The position numbers and the translations under genes were made by a program. Positions 32,797 to 41,874 of a DNA stretch of 64,000 nt are shown one piece after another. The stretch comes from Caproicibacterium lactatifermentans (GTDB lineage Bacteria > Bacillota > Clostridia > Oscillospirales > Acutalibacteraceae): the NCBI RefSeq assembly GCF_013315815.1, contig NZ_CP046051.1, positions 682,001-746,000 on the forward strand, given 5' to 3'. The notes beneath the pieces are model-generated. The model saw only the letters and a program-made list of their open reading frames with translations, was not told the DNA's origin and did not search any database. Each line of letters begins with the position of its first letter. The stretch's first letter is position 1.

Positions 32797-33471
32797 ATGC
32801 AGGCTATTTTTGAAACACTTTTTGATATTGCTTATTTAACTACTGTTATTATCCTGGGAGTTCTGATGATTCGGGGAAGCGCGGGGAAAAAGCAGTTCTT
32901 GCTTTTCGGAATTATGGCGATAACGCTCGGCTGCGGCGATGCCTTCCATTTGGTGCCGCGTGCCATTGCGCTCTGCACCACCGGTCTTGCAAGTTACACG
33001 GCTGCGCTGGGCATTGGAAAGCTCATTACTTCCATCACGATGACCATTTTTTATGTTCTGCTCTATTATGTATGGCGTGCACGGTATCAGGTATCCGGCA
33101 AAGGCGGGATTACAACGGCGGTTTGGATGCTAGCGCTTTCCCGCATTCTTCTCTGCCTGATGCCGCAAAACGCATGGACAAGCGCCCGTGCGCCGCTTTC
33201 TTGGGGGATTTACCGCAACATTCCTTTTGCGCTGTTGGGGGCACTGATTGTTGTGCTGTTCTACCGCAGTGCAAAAGAACAGCGGGACCGTCCATTTCGT
33301 TTTTTATGGTTCACTGTGGTGCTGAGCTTTGCCTGCTACATTCCGGTCGTGTTGTTTGCAGATGCGGTTCCGGCTATTGGTGCCCTTATGATTCCGAAAA
33401 CCTGCGCCTACGTTTGGACAGTTCTTATTGGTTATGAGGCAATGAAAGGGAGTAAAATAGAAAAAATTTAA
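32797..33471 (+). CDS. Seven-helix membrane protein, unknown function, TetR-linked
   Basis: A 224-residue hydrophobic protein with about seven predicted helices (IAYLTTVIILGVLMIRG, FLLFGIMAITLGCGDAFHLV, MTIFYVLLYYVW, AVWMLALSRILLCLMP, FALLGALIVVLFYRSA, FLWFTVVLSFACYIPVVLFA, TCAYVWTVLIGYEAM). I do not recognise a named family. Conserved-looking polar residues GCGDAFHLVPR sit in helix 2-3. The ATG at 32797 has GAAAGGA upstream. Control by the neighbouring TetR regulator suggests an inducible detoxification or transport role (inference). Confidence 0.75.
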   Translation: MQAIFETLFDIAYLTTVIILGVLMIRGSAGKKQFLLFGIMAITLGCGDAFHLVPRAIALCTTGLASYTAALGIGKLITSITMTIFYVLLYYVWRARYQVSGKGGITTAVWMLALSRILLCLMPQNAWTSARAPLSWGIYRNIPFALLGALIVVLFYRSAKEQRDRPFRFLWFTVVLSFACYIPVVLFADAVPAIGALMIPKTCAYVWTVLIGYEAMKGSKIEKI

Positions 33472-33602
33472 ATTTCTTTGGATTATGCAGTTGCTGCTAT
33501 GGTGGGCGGCGTGTTTTACCGGCGCGATGGTACTTAGCAAAGTACACATGCACCTGTTTTTGATATCTCTGAAGAATACGGCGAAAGATTGGCACAGACA
33601 AA

Positions 33603-33643
33603 AAAGGGAGCGTAAATCCAGAACTTGGATTTACGCTCCCTTT
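33603..33643. terminator. Bidirectional terminator between convergent genes
   Basis: AAAGGGAGCGTAAATCCA and TGGATTTACGCTCCCTTT are perfect 18-bp arms. The stem serves both the membrane-protein gene (+) and the secreted-protein gene (-). Confidence 0.9.
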
Positions 33644-33664
33644 GGATTATTCAAAATAGATAAT

Positions 33665-36013
33665 TTACTGAACGGTTGTAGAGTATAGGCAGAATTTTGT
33701 TCCCACTATGTTTGCGTACAGCCCGGTACGGCCCTGCCTTGCGGCTGTAAAGCCGTAATAATAAATATCTGTTTTGCCGTCTTTACTGACGGTGGGTGCG
33801 CCGCCATTTTTTGCCCGTGTCAAGGCAACAGCGCCGTTTCCGGCAGCATAGCCGCCGACCTCGGTGCCGTGTGGAACCGTCAGCTTGGCAAAATAGGTTT
33901 GGCCGGATTCTTTCACAACGTCCGAACCGGTGTCACAGGTAAACGGACGATTGAAATCCAGCTTGACCGTGAACAACAGACTGGCGGTCCCGTTTTCTCT
34001 GACATAAATGCCGGTTTTATCGCCCGCGTGGTTTTGGCTGTAGGGAATGTACAAACTTTGCTCGGCGGTCTGCGTGTCTGCGGACCACCTTACAAAGGGT
34101 GCATTTACGCTGGCGGTTTTGCCGTTTCCCTGCACAATCTGCTGCAGAGGAAATGTACTGAAGGTGCGGAAATTTATAATCTGTCCGGGCCAAACGCTCA
34201 CGGTTCCCGTGAGGTCCGAGGAAGGGACGGCGGAAACCTTTGCCTCGGAAATGAAAAACTGCCCAAGGGAGGAGGTGCAGAAAGTAAGCTTTCCGTTTTG
34301 GATGCGGACATTCTGTATTTGCTGTGCGGTGCCGTCTTCTGCAATGCGCCAGCAGAGTGTCCGCAGCGGCGAAATGCCGGACGGAATCGGAAGGGAGAGG
34401 ACAGCCGTGTCACCATTTAGGCTTTCCTGTGCGCCGTCTTTTATCATCGAAACGTCGTAACAGACAGCACTGGAGGAAACCGCCTGTGCAGACAGAGAGG
34501 AGGGAAAAGTATCCACGGCGGAAGACACATTGGTCTGCAGGACGGAGTGGGCCGCTAAGGACTTCCAAACCATGCTTACACCGGTCTTTTTGTCCGACAT
34601 GGTGACGGTACCCTGCAGCTGATAGATTCGGCTGCTGCTTTGGCCGTCCTCCTCGTCCGCCCATGTAATTTTCCCGTCATAAAGAATGGGCTGTGAACCG
34701 CCGTGGTACATATTGGATGCGCTGCCCGGCCTGCCGATGGAAGACGCCGGTGCAAGCTGCTTTCCACTGGAGTTTATGAGCATATATTTTGTGGTATAAG
34801 ACGGACTGCCGCCGGAATTTTGTACTTCTGTATACAGAATGAGAAACAGATCGTCGTTGATTTTGACAAGCCGCGGGTCGTCAATGTCTAAACCGGATGC
34901 TTTGGGGTTGTTGTTCGTGAGCCATTGGAATGTGGACTGCGTGCCGTCCTTGGAAACTTTAATCAGGTACAGGTTCTGATTTGTTACGCCACTTTTGGAC
35001 CAGCCGATCACGCCGCAGACAGCCTGATTATGCGGAACTGAGGTGCCGACAATCAGGTCATTATTCCTGCCAAGTTCAAAACCGTTTACCTGTGTATCGG
35101 TGCGGCTGATGCTGGTATCGCCCAGAAAAGTAAAAGGTTTTGTAGAGGAGTAGTAGATGGGCTGGCTGGTGGTATTGTTCCAGCGCAGTGCTTCTGTACA
35201 GATCGCGCGGGGGGAAGCGTCACCATGGCTGACGAATTTCAGCATGCCATTTGTCTTGTCGTACTGAACAAACTGATTAAAAGAATGGCTGTTGTATGGC
35301 TGCTCGGACTGACAGGCTTTCATAGTATTGGTGTCCAGATAGAAAGTAAGGTCACTTTGCTGATGTTCCCCTTCTACAGTGAACATCTCTCCGCTCATAT
35401 ATACTACCAGTGTATGGCTGCCCGCTTTGGTCATTCGGCAGTTTCCTTCGTTGAAGGGCGTGCGGATACCTTGGAAAATATTAGCGAATGAAGCCGGAAT
35501 TTTCGCGGACGAGAGCAGCTTCCAACTGCTGTTGTATTTATCCACTTCCACCGCTGTGATGGCCTGTGATTCGGAGGAGTTGCTTTGTCCGGTTACAACA
35601 TACAAGTCACCAGTATCCTCATCATGGTAGAAACCGCCAAAAAGGGGAAGGGGCAAACTGACGAATTCCCGGCTGATTTGCTGACAGGCGGAATTGCAGG
35701 TGCGAATATCCAGCTGGGGATTTCCAGTTGCCGGGTCATGTGTATTGATGACAATGCGCAGCTGTCCTGCAGGGTCCGCATAGTAATACACCTGGTCCGA
35801 ATTTGCGTAATACCCGTAATAAGAGGAGCCGTCCAATCCGGCCGTCCGGACAAGCGGCGTAGAAGAAAGAGAGAGATTAGAGGAAACACTCTGCTCGGTT
35901 TGGGAAGTGTCTGTATCTGCGGCACTTGCGGGTACAGCGATACATAAAGACGTTATGACTGTCAGTGCAAGCACGACTGAAAAAATTCGCTGCACGGTTT
36001 GTTTTTTCGCCAT
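33665..36013 (-). CDS. Large secreted protein, unknown function
   Basis: A 782-residue protein with a Sec signal peptide (RIFSVVLALTVITSLCIAVP then ASA-A, cleavage near residue 31). Residues ~60-480 look like a repeated beta-sheet, propeller-like region (HDEDTGDLYVVTGQ, KINDDLFLILYTEVQ, LYDGKITWADEEDG). Residues ~560-780 are further beta-rich sections. No sortase motif, SLH or LysM domain is seen, so it is probably released or held non-covalently. Product family not recognised. It is monocistronic. Confidence 0.75.
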   Translation of the reverse strand: MAKKQTVQRIFSVVLALTVITSLCIAVPASAADTDTSQTEQSVSSNLSLSSTPLVRTAGLDGSSYYGYYANSDQVYYYADPAGQLRIVINTHDPATGNPQLDIRTCNSACQQISREFVSLPLPLFGGFYHDEDTGDLYVVTGQSNSSESQAITAVEVDKYNSSWKLLSSAKIPASFANIFQGIRTPFNEGNCRMTKAGSHTLVVYMSGEMFTVEGEHQQSDLTFYLDTNTMKACQSEQPYNSHSFNQFVQYDKTNGMLKFVSHGDASPRAICTEALRWNNTTSQPIYYSSTKPFTFLGDTSISRTDTQVNGFELGRNNDLIVGTSVPHNQAVCGVIGWSKSGVTNQNLYLIKVSKDGTQSTFQWLTNNNPKASGLDIDDPRLVKINDDLFLILYTEVQNSGGSPSYTTKYMLINSSGKQLAPASSIGRPGSASNMYHGGSQPILYDGKITWADEEDGQSSSRIYQLQGTVTMSDKKTGVSMVWKSLAAHSVLQTNVSSAVDTFPSSLSAQAVSSSAVCYDVSMIKDGAQESLNGDTAVLSLPIPSGISPLRTLCWRIAEDGTAQQIQNVRIQNGKLTFCTSSLGQFFISEAKVSAVPSSDLTGTVSVWPGQIINFRTFSTFPLQQIVQGNGKTASVNAPFVRWSADTQTAEQSLYIPYSQNHAGDKTGIYVRENGTASLLFTVKLDFNRPFTCDTGSDVVKESGQTYFAKLTVPHGTEVGGYAAGNGAVALTRAKNGGAPTVSKDGKTDIYYYGFTAARQGRTGLYANIVGTKFCLYSTTVQ

Positions 36014-36374
36014 TGCGTATTTCTCCTTTCGGCGGAACTCTGCCTGTAAAAATGCGGAAACATAGGGAGCCGGTGATGCCGCTGTATATGCCGATACACG
36101 GAACCGGACCGGCTGACTGGCAGGACCACATAGGACCGTTTGCAGAAAGTATGAGTTCCCGCAGAATTTCTATTCGCCCTCATTATACTGCTTTTTTGAC
36201 AAAAAAGAAACATGGATTTCATTGGAGCAGCATGGGAAAGGAGACTATCATGCTGTGCAGAGCGGGGTTGTTTGGGGGACATCCATGGGAGGTGTTCCCC
36301 GTTTTTATGTCTTTATGAAACGAGCCTTAGAGAGGGGAACAGGCGGAGGGAGCGCGTGTTTCGGTTGTGCCTAC
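36014..36374. other. Intergenic region with an orphan hairpin
   Basis: The region holds the presumed promoter of the secreted-protein gene. A hairpin at 36274-36306 (GGGGGACA...TGTTCCCC then GTTTTTAT) looks like a plus-strand terminator, but no plus-strand gene precedes it. A short frame at 36212-36436 lacks supporting features. An untranslated small RNA is possible but not shown. Confidence 0.35.
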
Positions 36375-36430
36375 AGCATAAAAGCCGGAAGATGACCATT
36401 CTCATGGAAATCTTCCGGCTTTTTTATGCT
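36375..36430. terminator. Terminator of the GH13/ABC operon (minus strand)
   Basis: AGCATAAAAGCCGGAAGAT and ATCTTCCGGCTTTTTTATGCT form a long stem with T-rich flanks on both strands. It lies 29 nt past the GH13 stop codon. Confidence 0.85.
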
Positions 36431-36458
36431 ATGTAGATTTTTGTTTGCAACAGTTCTG

Positions 36459-38006
36459 TCAAATTGAATTCATATGAAATATTGAAAAAGACTGACCTTT
36501 CATAGAAAGGTTACCGTTTTCTAATGTGCTGTGACCAAGCTGGAATATCGATTCACCAAGCAGCTTCATCGGTATTGATACCGACCGCCACGACGGATTG
36601 ACCGCTATTAAAAACTGACCGCGGCGGAACACAAATGGATATTTTCCTTTTTCTGCATAAACGACTTCAAAATTCGGCTGTGCCTGCAAATCTGGATTTT
36701 CGTGGCGTAGTTTTAGAACTTTTCGAACCGTATTCAGCAGAGAATTGGTATCCTTGTTCTGGCTTTCCACTGTCGGTGCACAATCTCTTTCATCCACCGG
36801 CAAATACAGTTTTTCTTTTTCTGCGGTGGAAAACCCAAGATTCTTTCCATTTGTCCACTGCATGGGCGTACGCGTCCCGGTACGATGATACCCGCCTTCA
36901 ACACTGTTAAGCCGAAAATACTGTATGCCGATTTCATCACCGTAGTAAATGAAAGGAACCCCCGGCATGGTCAATAGAAAAGCATAGGCAATTTTACATT
37001 CCAATTCATCAAAGCCAAGTGTCATGCGGGGGGTATCATGGTTGCAGGTCATCATACTGACGTAACCTGCTGATTCCGCCACATGATATCGCGGCAGATA
37101 ATCATCCAGAAACTCCATAATATCGCCATTGCCCTGCTTGCTGAAAAAGTTCTGTTGGCTGCCGTCGCTGCCTGTCTTGCGGAATAGTGCATGGTATCCA
37201 TTTTCCTGATGGTCCAAATAAAAGTCCATATCAAACTGGGCTTTTCCAATCGCCTTAGCAGGGTCTGACCATTCTGATACCATGGCAGCTTCCGGATACT
37301 CCCGGTTAAGCATCCCACGGATGTTTCTCCATACTTCGCAGGTTGCCTCTTTATTATCATCGTTTTTTACCAACGAATCCGCCATATCCACTCGGAAACC
37401 GTCGCAGCCCGCATCCAGCCAAAAGCGCATTACATCTTTCAGGGCTTCCCGTGTTGCAACGCAGTCAGGCTGGGTGTAATGCATTTGCCATGGTGCGGTT
37501 ATTTTATTGAACCCATAGTTGAGCGCCGGCTGGGACGAAAAGAAATTCAGCAAATAGCAGCCGTCCTTTTCGCTGACCCCGCACATACTGTTGAATCCGG
37601 CGGGGCGGTTCCACACGGAGTCAGTCCAAATATACCGGTTTGTATATTCATTTTGGCATGCTTTCTGGCTTTCCCGAAACCACTGGTGTTTATCAGAGGT
37701 GTGACCGGGCACCAAATCAAGCAGGATATGCATTCCACGTTTGTGTGCTTCGTTAAAGCAGTGCTTTAAGTCATCGTTTGTGCCGTAACGCGGGGCAACC
37801 TTTTTATAATCACTTATATCATAGCCCGCGTCCATAAAGGGGGATTCAAAGCAGGGGTTAATCCAGATTGCATTGCATCCCAAAGATTTGATATAATCGA
37901 GCTTTTCTGTTATGCCGTTTATATCTCCAATACCATCACCATTTGTGTCATAAAAACTTTGCGGATAAATTTCATAAAATACTGCGTCATTCAGCCATTT
38001 GGGCAT
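36459..38006 (-). CDS. GH13 alpha-glucosidase/amylase-family enzyme
   Basis: A 515-residue intracellular GH13 enzyme without signal peptide. It has the calcium-type loop DTNGDGIGDINGI, then GFRVDMAD (nucleophile Asp near 207), MVSEWSDP (acid/base Glu near 245) and TCNHDTPR (transition-state Asp near 324). It resembles oligo-1,6-glucosidase / alpha-glucosidase-like hydrolases or sucrose-type phosphorylases; the exact bond is not predictable. ATG 38006 follows GGAGG by 7 nt. It is last in an operon with an ABC importer, so it probably cleaves the imported oligosaccharide. Confidence 0.9.
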   Translation of the reverse strand: MPKWLNDAVFYEIYPQSFYDTNGDGIGDINGITEKLDYIKSLGCNAIWINPCFESPFMDAGYDISDYKKVAPRYGTNDDLKHCFNEAHKRGMHILLDLVPGHTSDKHQWFRESQKACQNEYTNRYIWTDSVWNRPAGFNSMCGVSEKDGCYLLNFFSSQPALNYGFNKITAPWQMHYTQPDCVATREALKDVMRFWLDAGCDGFRVDMADSLVKNDDNKEATCEVWRNIRGMLNREYPEAAMVSEWSDPAKAIGKAQFDMDFYLDHQENGYHALFRKTGSDGSQQNFFSKQGNGDIMEFLDDYLPRYHVAESAGYVSMMTCNHDTPRMTLGFDELECKIAYAFLLTMPGVPFIYYGDEIGIQYFRLNSVEGGYHRTGTRTPMQWTNGKNLGFSTAEKEKLYLPVDERDCAPTVESQNKDTNSLLNTVRKVLKLRHENPDLQAQPNFEVVYAEKGKYPFVFRRGQFLIAVNPSWRSVSIPMKLLGESIFQLGHSTLENGNLSMKGQSFSIFHMNSI

Positions 38007-38054
38007 TGAGATTCCTCCATTTGTTCTTTCAATCACTTAATTACTTCTATAAAT

Positions 38055-38948
38055 TTATTCCTTTACAGCTCCAACTACAATGCCGGTAACAAAATATTTT
38101 TGCAGGAAAGGATAAATTACAATGAGCGGAATTGTGGACACTACAATTTTTGCAGCATTCAAATTTTTATTGGTCAGTTCAGCAATATTTGTAAGGGTAC
38201 TTGAACTGGCTCCGGCTTTTAACAAGTCGGCAATATTGACATTCAAAGACTGAATATATGTCATTAGCGGGAAATTGTTTACTTTGGTGATATAAATCAA
38301 ACCACTGAAAAAGTCATTCCAGCTTCCAACAATGCTGAACAGCGCAATCGTTGCAAGCACTGGCACTGAACAGGGGAGATAGACTTTCCACAAGACCTGC
38401 ATAGGATTTGCGCCGTCCATCACCGCGGCTTCCTCCAGCGATTTCGGTACACCGGCAAAGAAGTTCATGACCAGTATTACATTGAAAATCGGAACCGCGC
38501 CTGGTAAAACCAGAGCCCAAATCGTATTCAGAAGTCCTAAATCTTTTACAAGGAGATAAGTGGGGATCATGCCGCCGTTAAACAGCATTGCAAAAATCAG
38601 AAGTTTCATATATGTACCACGTGCATGGAATTCACGCTTTGATTTAGAAAGTGGATAAGCCATCAGCACAATCAGCACCATATTTAACGCAAGCTGCAGG
38701 ACAACGCGAACGGCTGAGATGAGAAAAGAACGCCAAAACTGGGAATCAGCCAGCATTTTTTGGTAGGGGGCAAGCGTAAAGTCCACCGGAATGAATCCAA
38801 CCTGATTTCCTGTAACAGCCGCACTGCCGCTAAAGGAAATTGCCACGATATTAAGCAAAGGCAGCAAGCAGGTAAGTCCCATTAAAATAATAATTACATA
38901 AATGATTATTTTTCCTGCTTTTGCCCATCCATTGTTGCATTGTTTCAT
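38055..38948 (-). CDS. Sugar ABC transporter permease, LplC/YtcP type
   Basis: A 297-residue inner-membrane permease with six helices and the EAA loop (EEAAVMDGANPMQVLWKVYL, PCSVPVLATIALF). The N-terminus (IIIYVIIILMGLTCLLPLLN) matches the LplC/YtcP subgroup of carbohydrate importers, which lack a dedicated ATPase and share an MsmX-like one. No ATPase gene is in this operon, which fits. It follows the other permease gene by 18 nt. Confidence 0.92.
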   Translation of the reverse strand: MKQCNNGWAKAGKIIIYVIIILMGLTCLLPLLNIVAISFSGSAAVTGNQVGFIPVDFTLAPYQKMLADSQFWRSFLISAVRVVLQLALNMVLIVLMAYPLSKSKREFHARGTYMKLLIFAMLFNGGMIPTYLLVKDLGLLNTIWALVLPGAVPIFNVILVMNFFAGVPKSLEEAAVMDGANPMQVLWKVYLPCSVPVLATIALFSIVGSWNDFFSGLIYITKVNNFPLMTYIQSLNVNIADLLKAGASSSTLTNIAELTNKNLNAAKIVVSTIPLIVIYPFLQKYFVTGIVVGAVKE

Positions 38949-38966
38949 ATACCATTTTCCTCCCTT

Positions 38967-39899
38967 CTAGAAAATACGGGCATCTGTAAACTTCTTGGAA
39001 AGTCCATTGACGAAAAGCATCAAGAACATGCCTACGAAAGACTTGAAAAGGCCGACTGCTGTTGAAAAACTGTATTGATGGTTCAGCAGGCCCATCCTAT
39101 AAACGTAAGTATCGATAATGTCGCCCGTTTCATAGACCATTGGGCTGTACAAGTTATATACTTGGTCAAAACCCGCATTGAGCACATTGGCAATATTCAT
39201 TACCGAAATCAGCAGAATAATGCTCAGCATACCGGGCAATGTGACGTGCCACGTCTTTTGCCACCAGTTGGCTCCATCAATCGCAGCTGCCTCATAAAGC
39301 CCTGGGTCAATCGAGGTGATAGCTGCCAGAAAAACAATAGAGGAATAGCCGAATTCTTTCCAAACATCGGTCATAATCAGCAGTGGCTGAAACAGCGTAT
39401 TGCTGCCTAAAAAGTTCATTGAACCGATACCGATTTTATTAAGAATCTGATTTACGGATCCGTCAAGGTTGAACATATTGACCACAACTGTCGCAAGAAT
39501 AACCCATGAAAGGAAATGTGGGAGGTAAACAACGGTTTGTATGGTTTTCTTCATCCAATTTACGCGAATCTCATTGAGCAGTATAGCAAATATAATGGCA
39601 AGCAGTGTGGTAAGAAGCATTTTGCCGATAGCGATACACAGCGTATTTCGAATGATTACCCAAATATCCGGCAGTGAAAACATATACTGAAAGTGTTTTA
39701 ATCCCACAAACGGCGATCCGAAAATTCCCTTGGCTGCAGTGAAATTTTCAAACGCCATGATGATGCCTACCATAGGAATATAACTGAAAACAATCAGGAA
39801 TATCATACCTGGCAGCATCATGAAGTGAAACATCGCATTCTGCGAGCGCATTCTGCCGGAAACAGCATTCTGCACTTTGGTTTTATGAAGCAATTCCAT
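38967..39899 (-). CDS. Sugar ABC transporter permease, LplB/YteP type
   Basis: The 310-residue permease pairs with the LplC-type subunit. It has six helices and an EAA loop (YEAAAIDGANWWQKTWHVTL). The opening FHFMMLPGMIFLIVFSYIPM is typical of LplB/YteP. AGGAGG precedes the ATG. It lies between the binding protein and the second permease on the minus strand. Confidence 0.92.
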   Translation of the reverse strand: MELLHKTKVQNAVSGRMRSQNAMFHFMMLPGMIFLIVFSYIPMVGIIMAFENFTAAKGIFGSPFVGLKHFQYMFSLPDIWVIIRNTLCIAIGKMLLTTLLAIIFAILLNEIRVNWMKKTIQTVVYLPHFLSWVILATVVVNMFNLDGSVNQILNKIGIGSMNFLGSNTLFQPLLIMTDVWKEFGYSSIVFLAAITSIDPGLYEAAAIDGANWWQKTWHVTLPGMLSIILLISVMNIANVLNAGFDQVYNLYSPMVYETGDIIDTYVYRMGLLNHQYSFSTAVGLFKSFVGMFLMLFVNGLSKKFTDARIF

Positions 39900-39959
39900 C
39901 GATATCCTCCTTAATAAAATGGGACCGTGTTTTTTAATGACACAGCCCCACCACTTTTC

Positions 39960-41669
39960 TTATTTCCCAGAAGCTTGGGATTCTACTTCGCTCGTTATTT
40001 GACTGCCGCCCTGTGCCTTCCAGTCGCTAACAAACTTATCAAAGGAGTTTGGCTGAGCTGCTCCTGTTATAATCTTTATAACATTTTCGCTCTCCAGTTT
40101 ATCCAGATTTGTCCACATGGATTCCATGGAATCGGTTGTTCCTGTAAAGCCCGGCACCTGCCAGTTAAACAGGTTTTTCTCAGTAAGTTTATAGTACAGT
40201 CCTAAACCGAACATTCGAGAGGTATAATGTGACCAGTCTTCCACCGGCGCGGACTTCTTGTTTTTGTTATACTCGTTAATCTCGGTGACAATCATACGGT
40301 CTTCCGCCATATCAATATCGTTGACTTTGGAGGGATCTTTTACAGCTGCCGAAATCTGTTCGTAACTGCGAAGATTCAATTTTGCGTCCAATATTTCCAT
40401 ATTGACTGGTTTTGTGGAATTGTCCATCTGCATGGCTTTGGATATATTCGGCATGGCTTTGGCTGCATCTTTTCCATTCAGAGTATCATAGAACAAGTTC
40501 AAGATTTTCATAACAGCCTCAGGATGCTGATACCCTTTGCGTACCACTAAATACTTGTCCGACGGTGAAACGTGCATAAAATTAACTTTACCGTTTTTGT
40601 CGGCGATTGCATAGCATCTGAATTCTGCGTTCGGGTCTTTCTCTTTTACCAGGTTGAAGCACCAGTCGGGCATATGCCATGGTCCAAAAGCGATACCAGA
40701 CTGATTGTTTACCAAAAGGCCCTGGCAGTCATTCCATGTGCGCGTGCCGGTTTGTGGATCAAGGATTCCTTCCTTAAACCAACTTGCCATGGTAGTAAGG
40801 AACTCCTTTGTCTCATTGGTAAGGGAGCCATACACAATTTTCCCATCCTTATCTTTCTGCCAATGTTTCGGGAAAGCATTAAAGGAATTGGCTATGCCGG
40901 TTAGAGTGAAGGAACCGCCGTCATTGGAGCCATCAGTCGGGAATTGCTGTACGGGAATGCCAACTGGTTTCCCAGTTTTACCGGGATCCTTCGCAATGAA
41001 CTGCTTTGCTACATTTTTCAGTTCATCCGGTGTGAGGCACCCATCCCCGTCTGGATCCAACTTAATACCAAGTTTGTCGGCCCAATCTTGACGAATCCAA
41101 GCCGCATTGGAACCCGCATCGCCGCCTACGTCCGGCATTGCCATGATTTTTCCGTCAAAAGTGCATTTTTTAAAGGCACCGCCATCGTAAACATCTTTGA
41201 ACGAATTATAAATTTCTTTTATTTTATCAGAGGCATATTGGTTATAGACATCTGACAAGTCCATAATCTGGTCATTGTCTACCATTTCTTTTAGGTCATT
41301 GTGATTAACCAGCATCATGTCCGGCAAGGAACTGCTTGCTACCGCCAGTGAAACCTGACGGTCATAATCCGCACCGTTTGCCTCAAATGCATCTTTAATT
41401 ACAATATTCAACTTTTCTTTTAAAATCCGTGTGTATTCGTTATTTTCATAAGTATCGCCCTTTGGCAACCGTGCATTGGTAGCCGTTTGCCGTCCCGTGT
41501 TGACTACGATTGGTTGATCATACTTAGCCATTGGGTTTGTTACCTTAGATGCGGTAGCTGGCTTAGATGAGGCGCTTGGAGTGGAACCGCCGCAGGCGGA
41601 TAACCCAACCGCAAGTGATGCTGCCAAAGCAAAAGCTACAGAGCGTTTGACAATATGTTTTCTTTTCAT
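39960..41669 (-). CDS. Extracellular solute-binding lipoprotein for the sugar ABC importer
   Basis: A 569-residue lipoprotein with signal KRKHIVKRSVAFALAASLAV and lipobox LSAC at about residue 25. It is of the large family-1 type (AlgQ/YtcQ/LipO-like) that pairs with LplB/LplC permeases and binds oligosaccharides. DPDGDGCLTPDELKNVAKQF is an EF-hand-like calcium loop seen in this subgroup. The start is ATG 41669 behind GGGAGG. It is first in the operon and divergent from the two-component genes. Confidence 0.92.
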   Translation of the reverse strand: MKRKHIVKRSVAFALAASLAVGLSACGGSTPSASSKPATASKVTNPMAKYDQPIVVNTGRQTATNARLPKGDTYENNEYTRILKEKLNIVIKDAFEANGADYDRQVSLAVASSSLPDMMLVNHNDLKEMVDNDQIMDLSDVYNQYASDKIKEIYNSFKDVYDGGAFKKCTFDGKIMAMPDVGGDAGSNAAWIRQDWADKLGIKLDPDGDGCLTPDELKNVAKQFIAKDPGKTGKPVGIPVQQFPTDGSNDGGSFTLTGIANSFNAFPKHWQKDKDGKIVYGSLTNETKEFLTTMASWFKEGILDPQTGTRTWNDCQGLLVNNQSGIAFGPWHMPDWCFNLVKEKDPNAEFRCYAIADKNGKVNFMHVSPSDKYLVVRKGYQHPEAVMKILNLFYDTLNGKDAAKAMPNISKAMQMDNSTKPVNMEILDAKLNLRSYEQISAAVKDPSKVNDIDMAEDRMIVTEINEYNKNKKSAPVEDWSHYTSRMFGLGLYYKLTEKNLFNWQVPGFTGTTDSMESMWTNLDKLESENVIKIITGAAQPNSFDKFVSDWKAQGGSQITSEVESQASGK

Positions 41670-41780
41670 TACTGAACCTCCCATTTGTTTTTGCGTTCCC
41701 TAATATTCACAATCTCAGTGAATTTTAAACGCAAATTTAGTATAATCTATCTATACAGTTGCTGTAAATAGCAAAGAATC

Positions 41781-41803
41781 CAGATATCTGTACAAATATC
41801 CTG
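41781..41803. promoter_or_regulatory. Imperfect palindrome in the divergent sugar-operon/regulator region
   Basis: CAGATATCTGTACAAATATCCTG is symmetric about TGTACA with CAG-ATAT and ATAT-CCTG arms. It lies between the binding-protein gene and the AraC-type response regulator gene and could be the regulator's site. The assignment is by position only. Confidence 0.4.
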
Positions 41804-41874
41804 AATTTTATTGAAAGCATCAAATAAAACAATTATACTTAATTTGACCTTGAATTCTAAGTGGAGGTGCCCTT

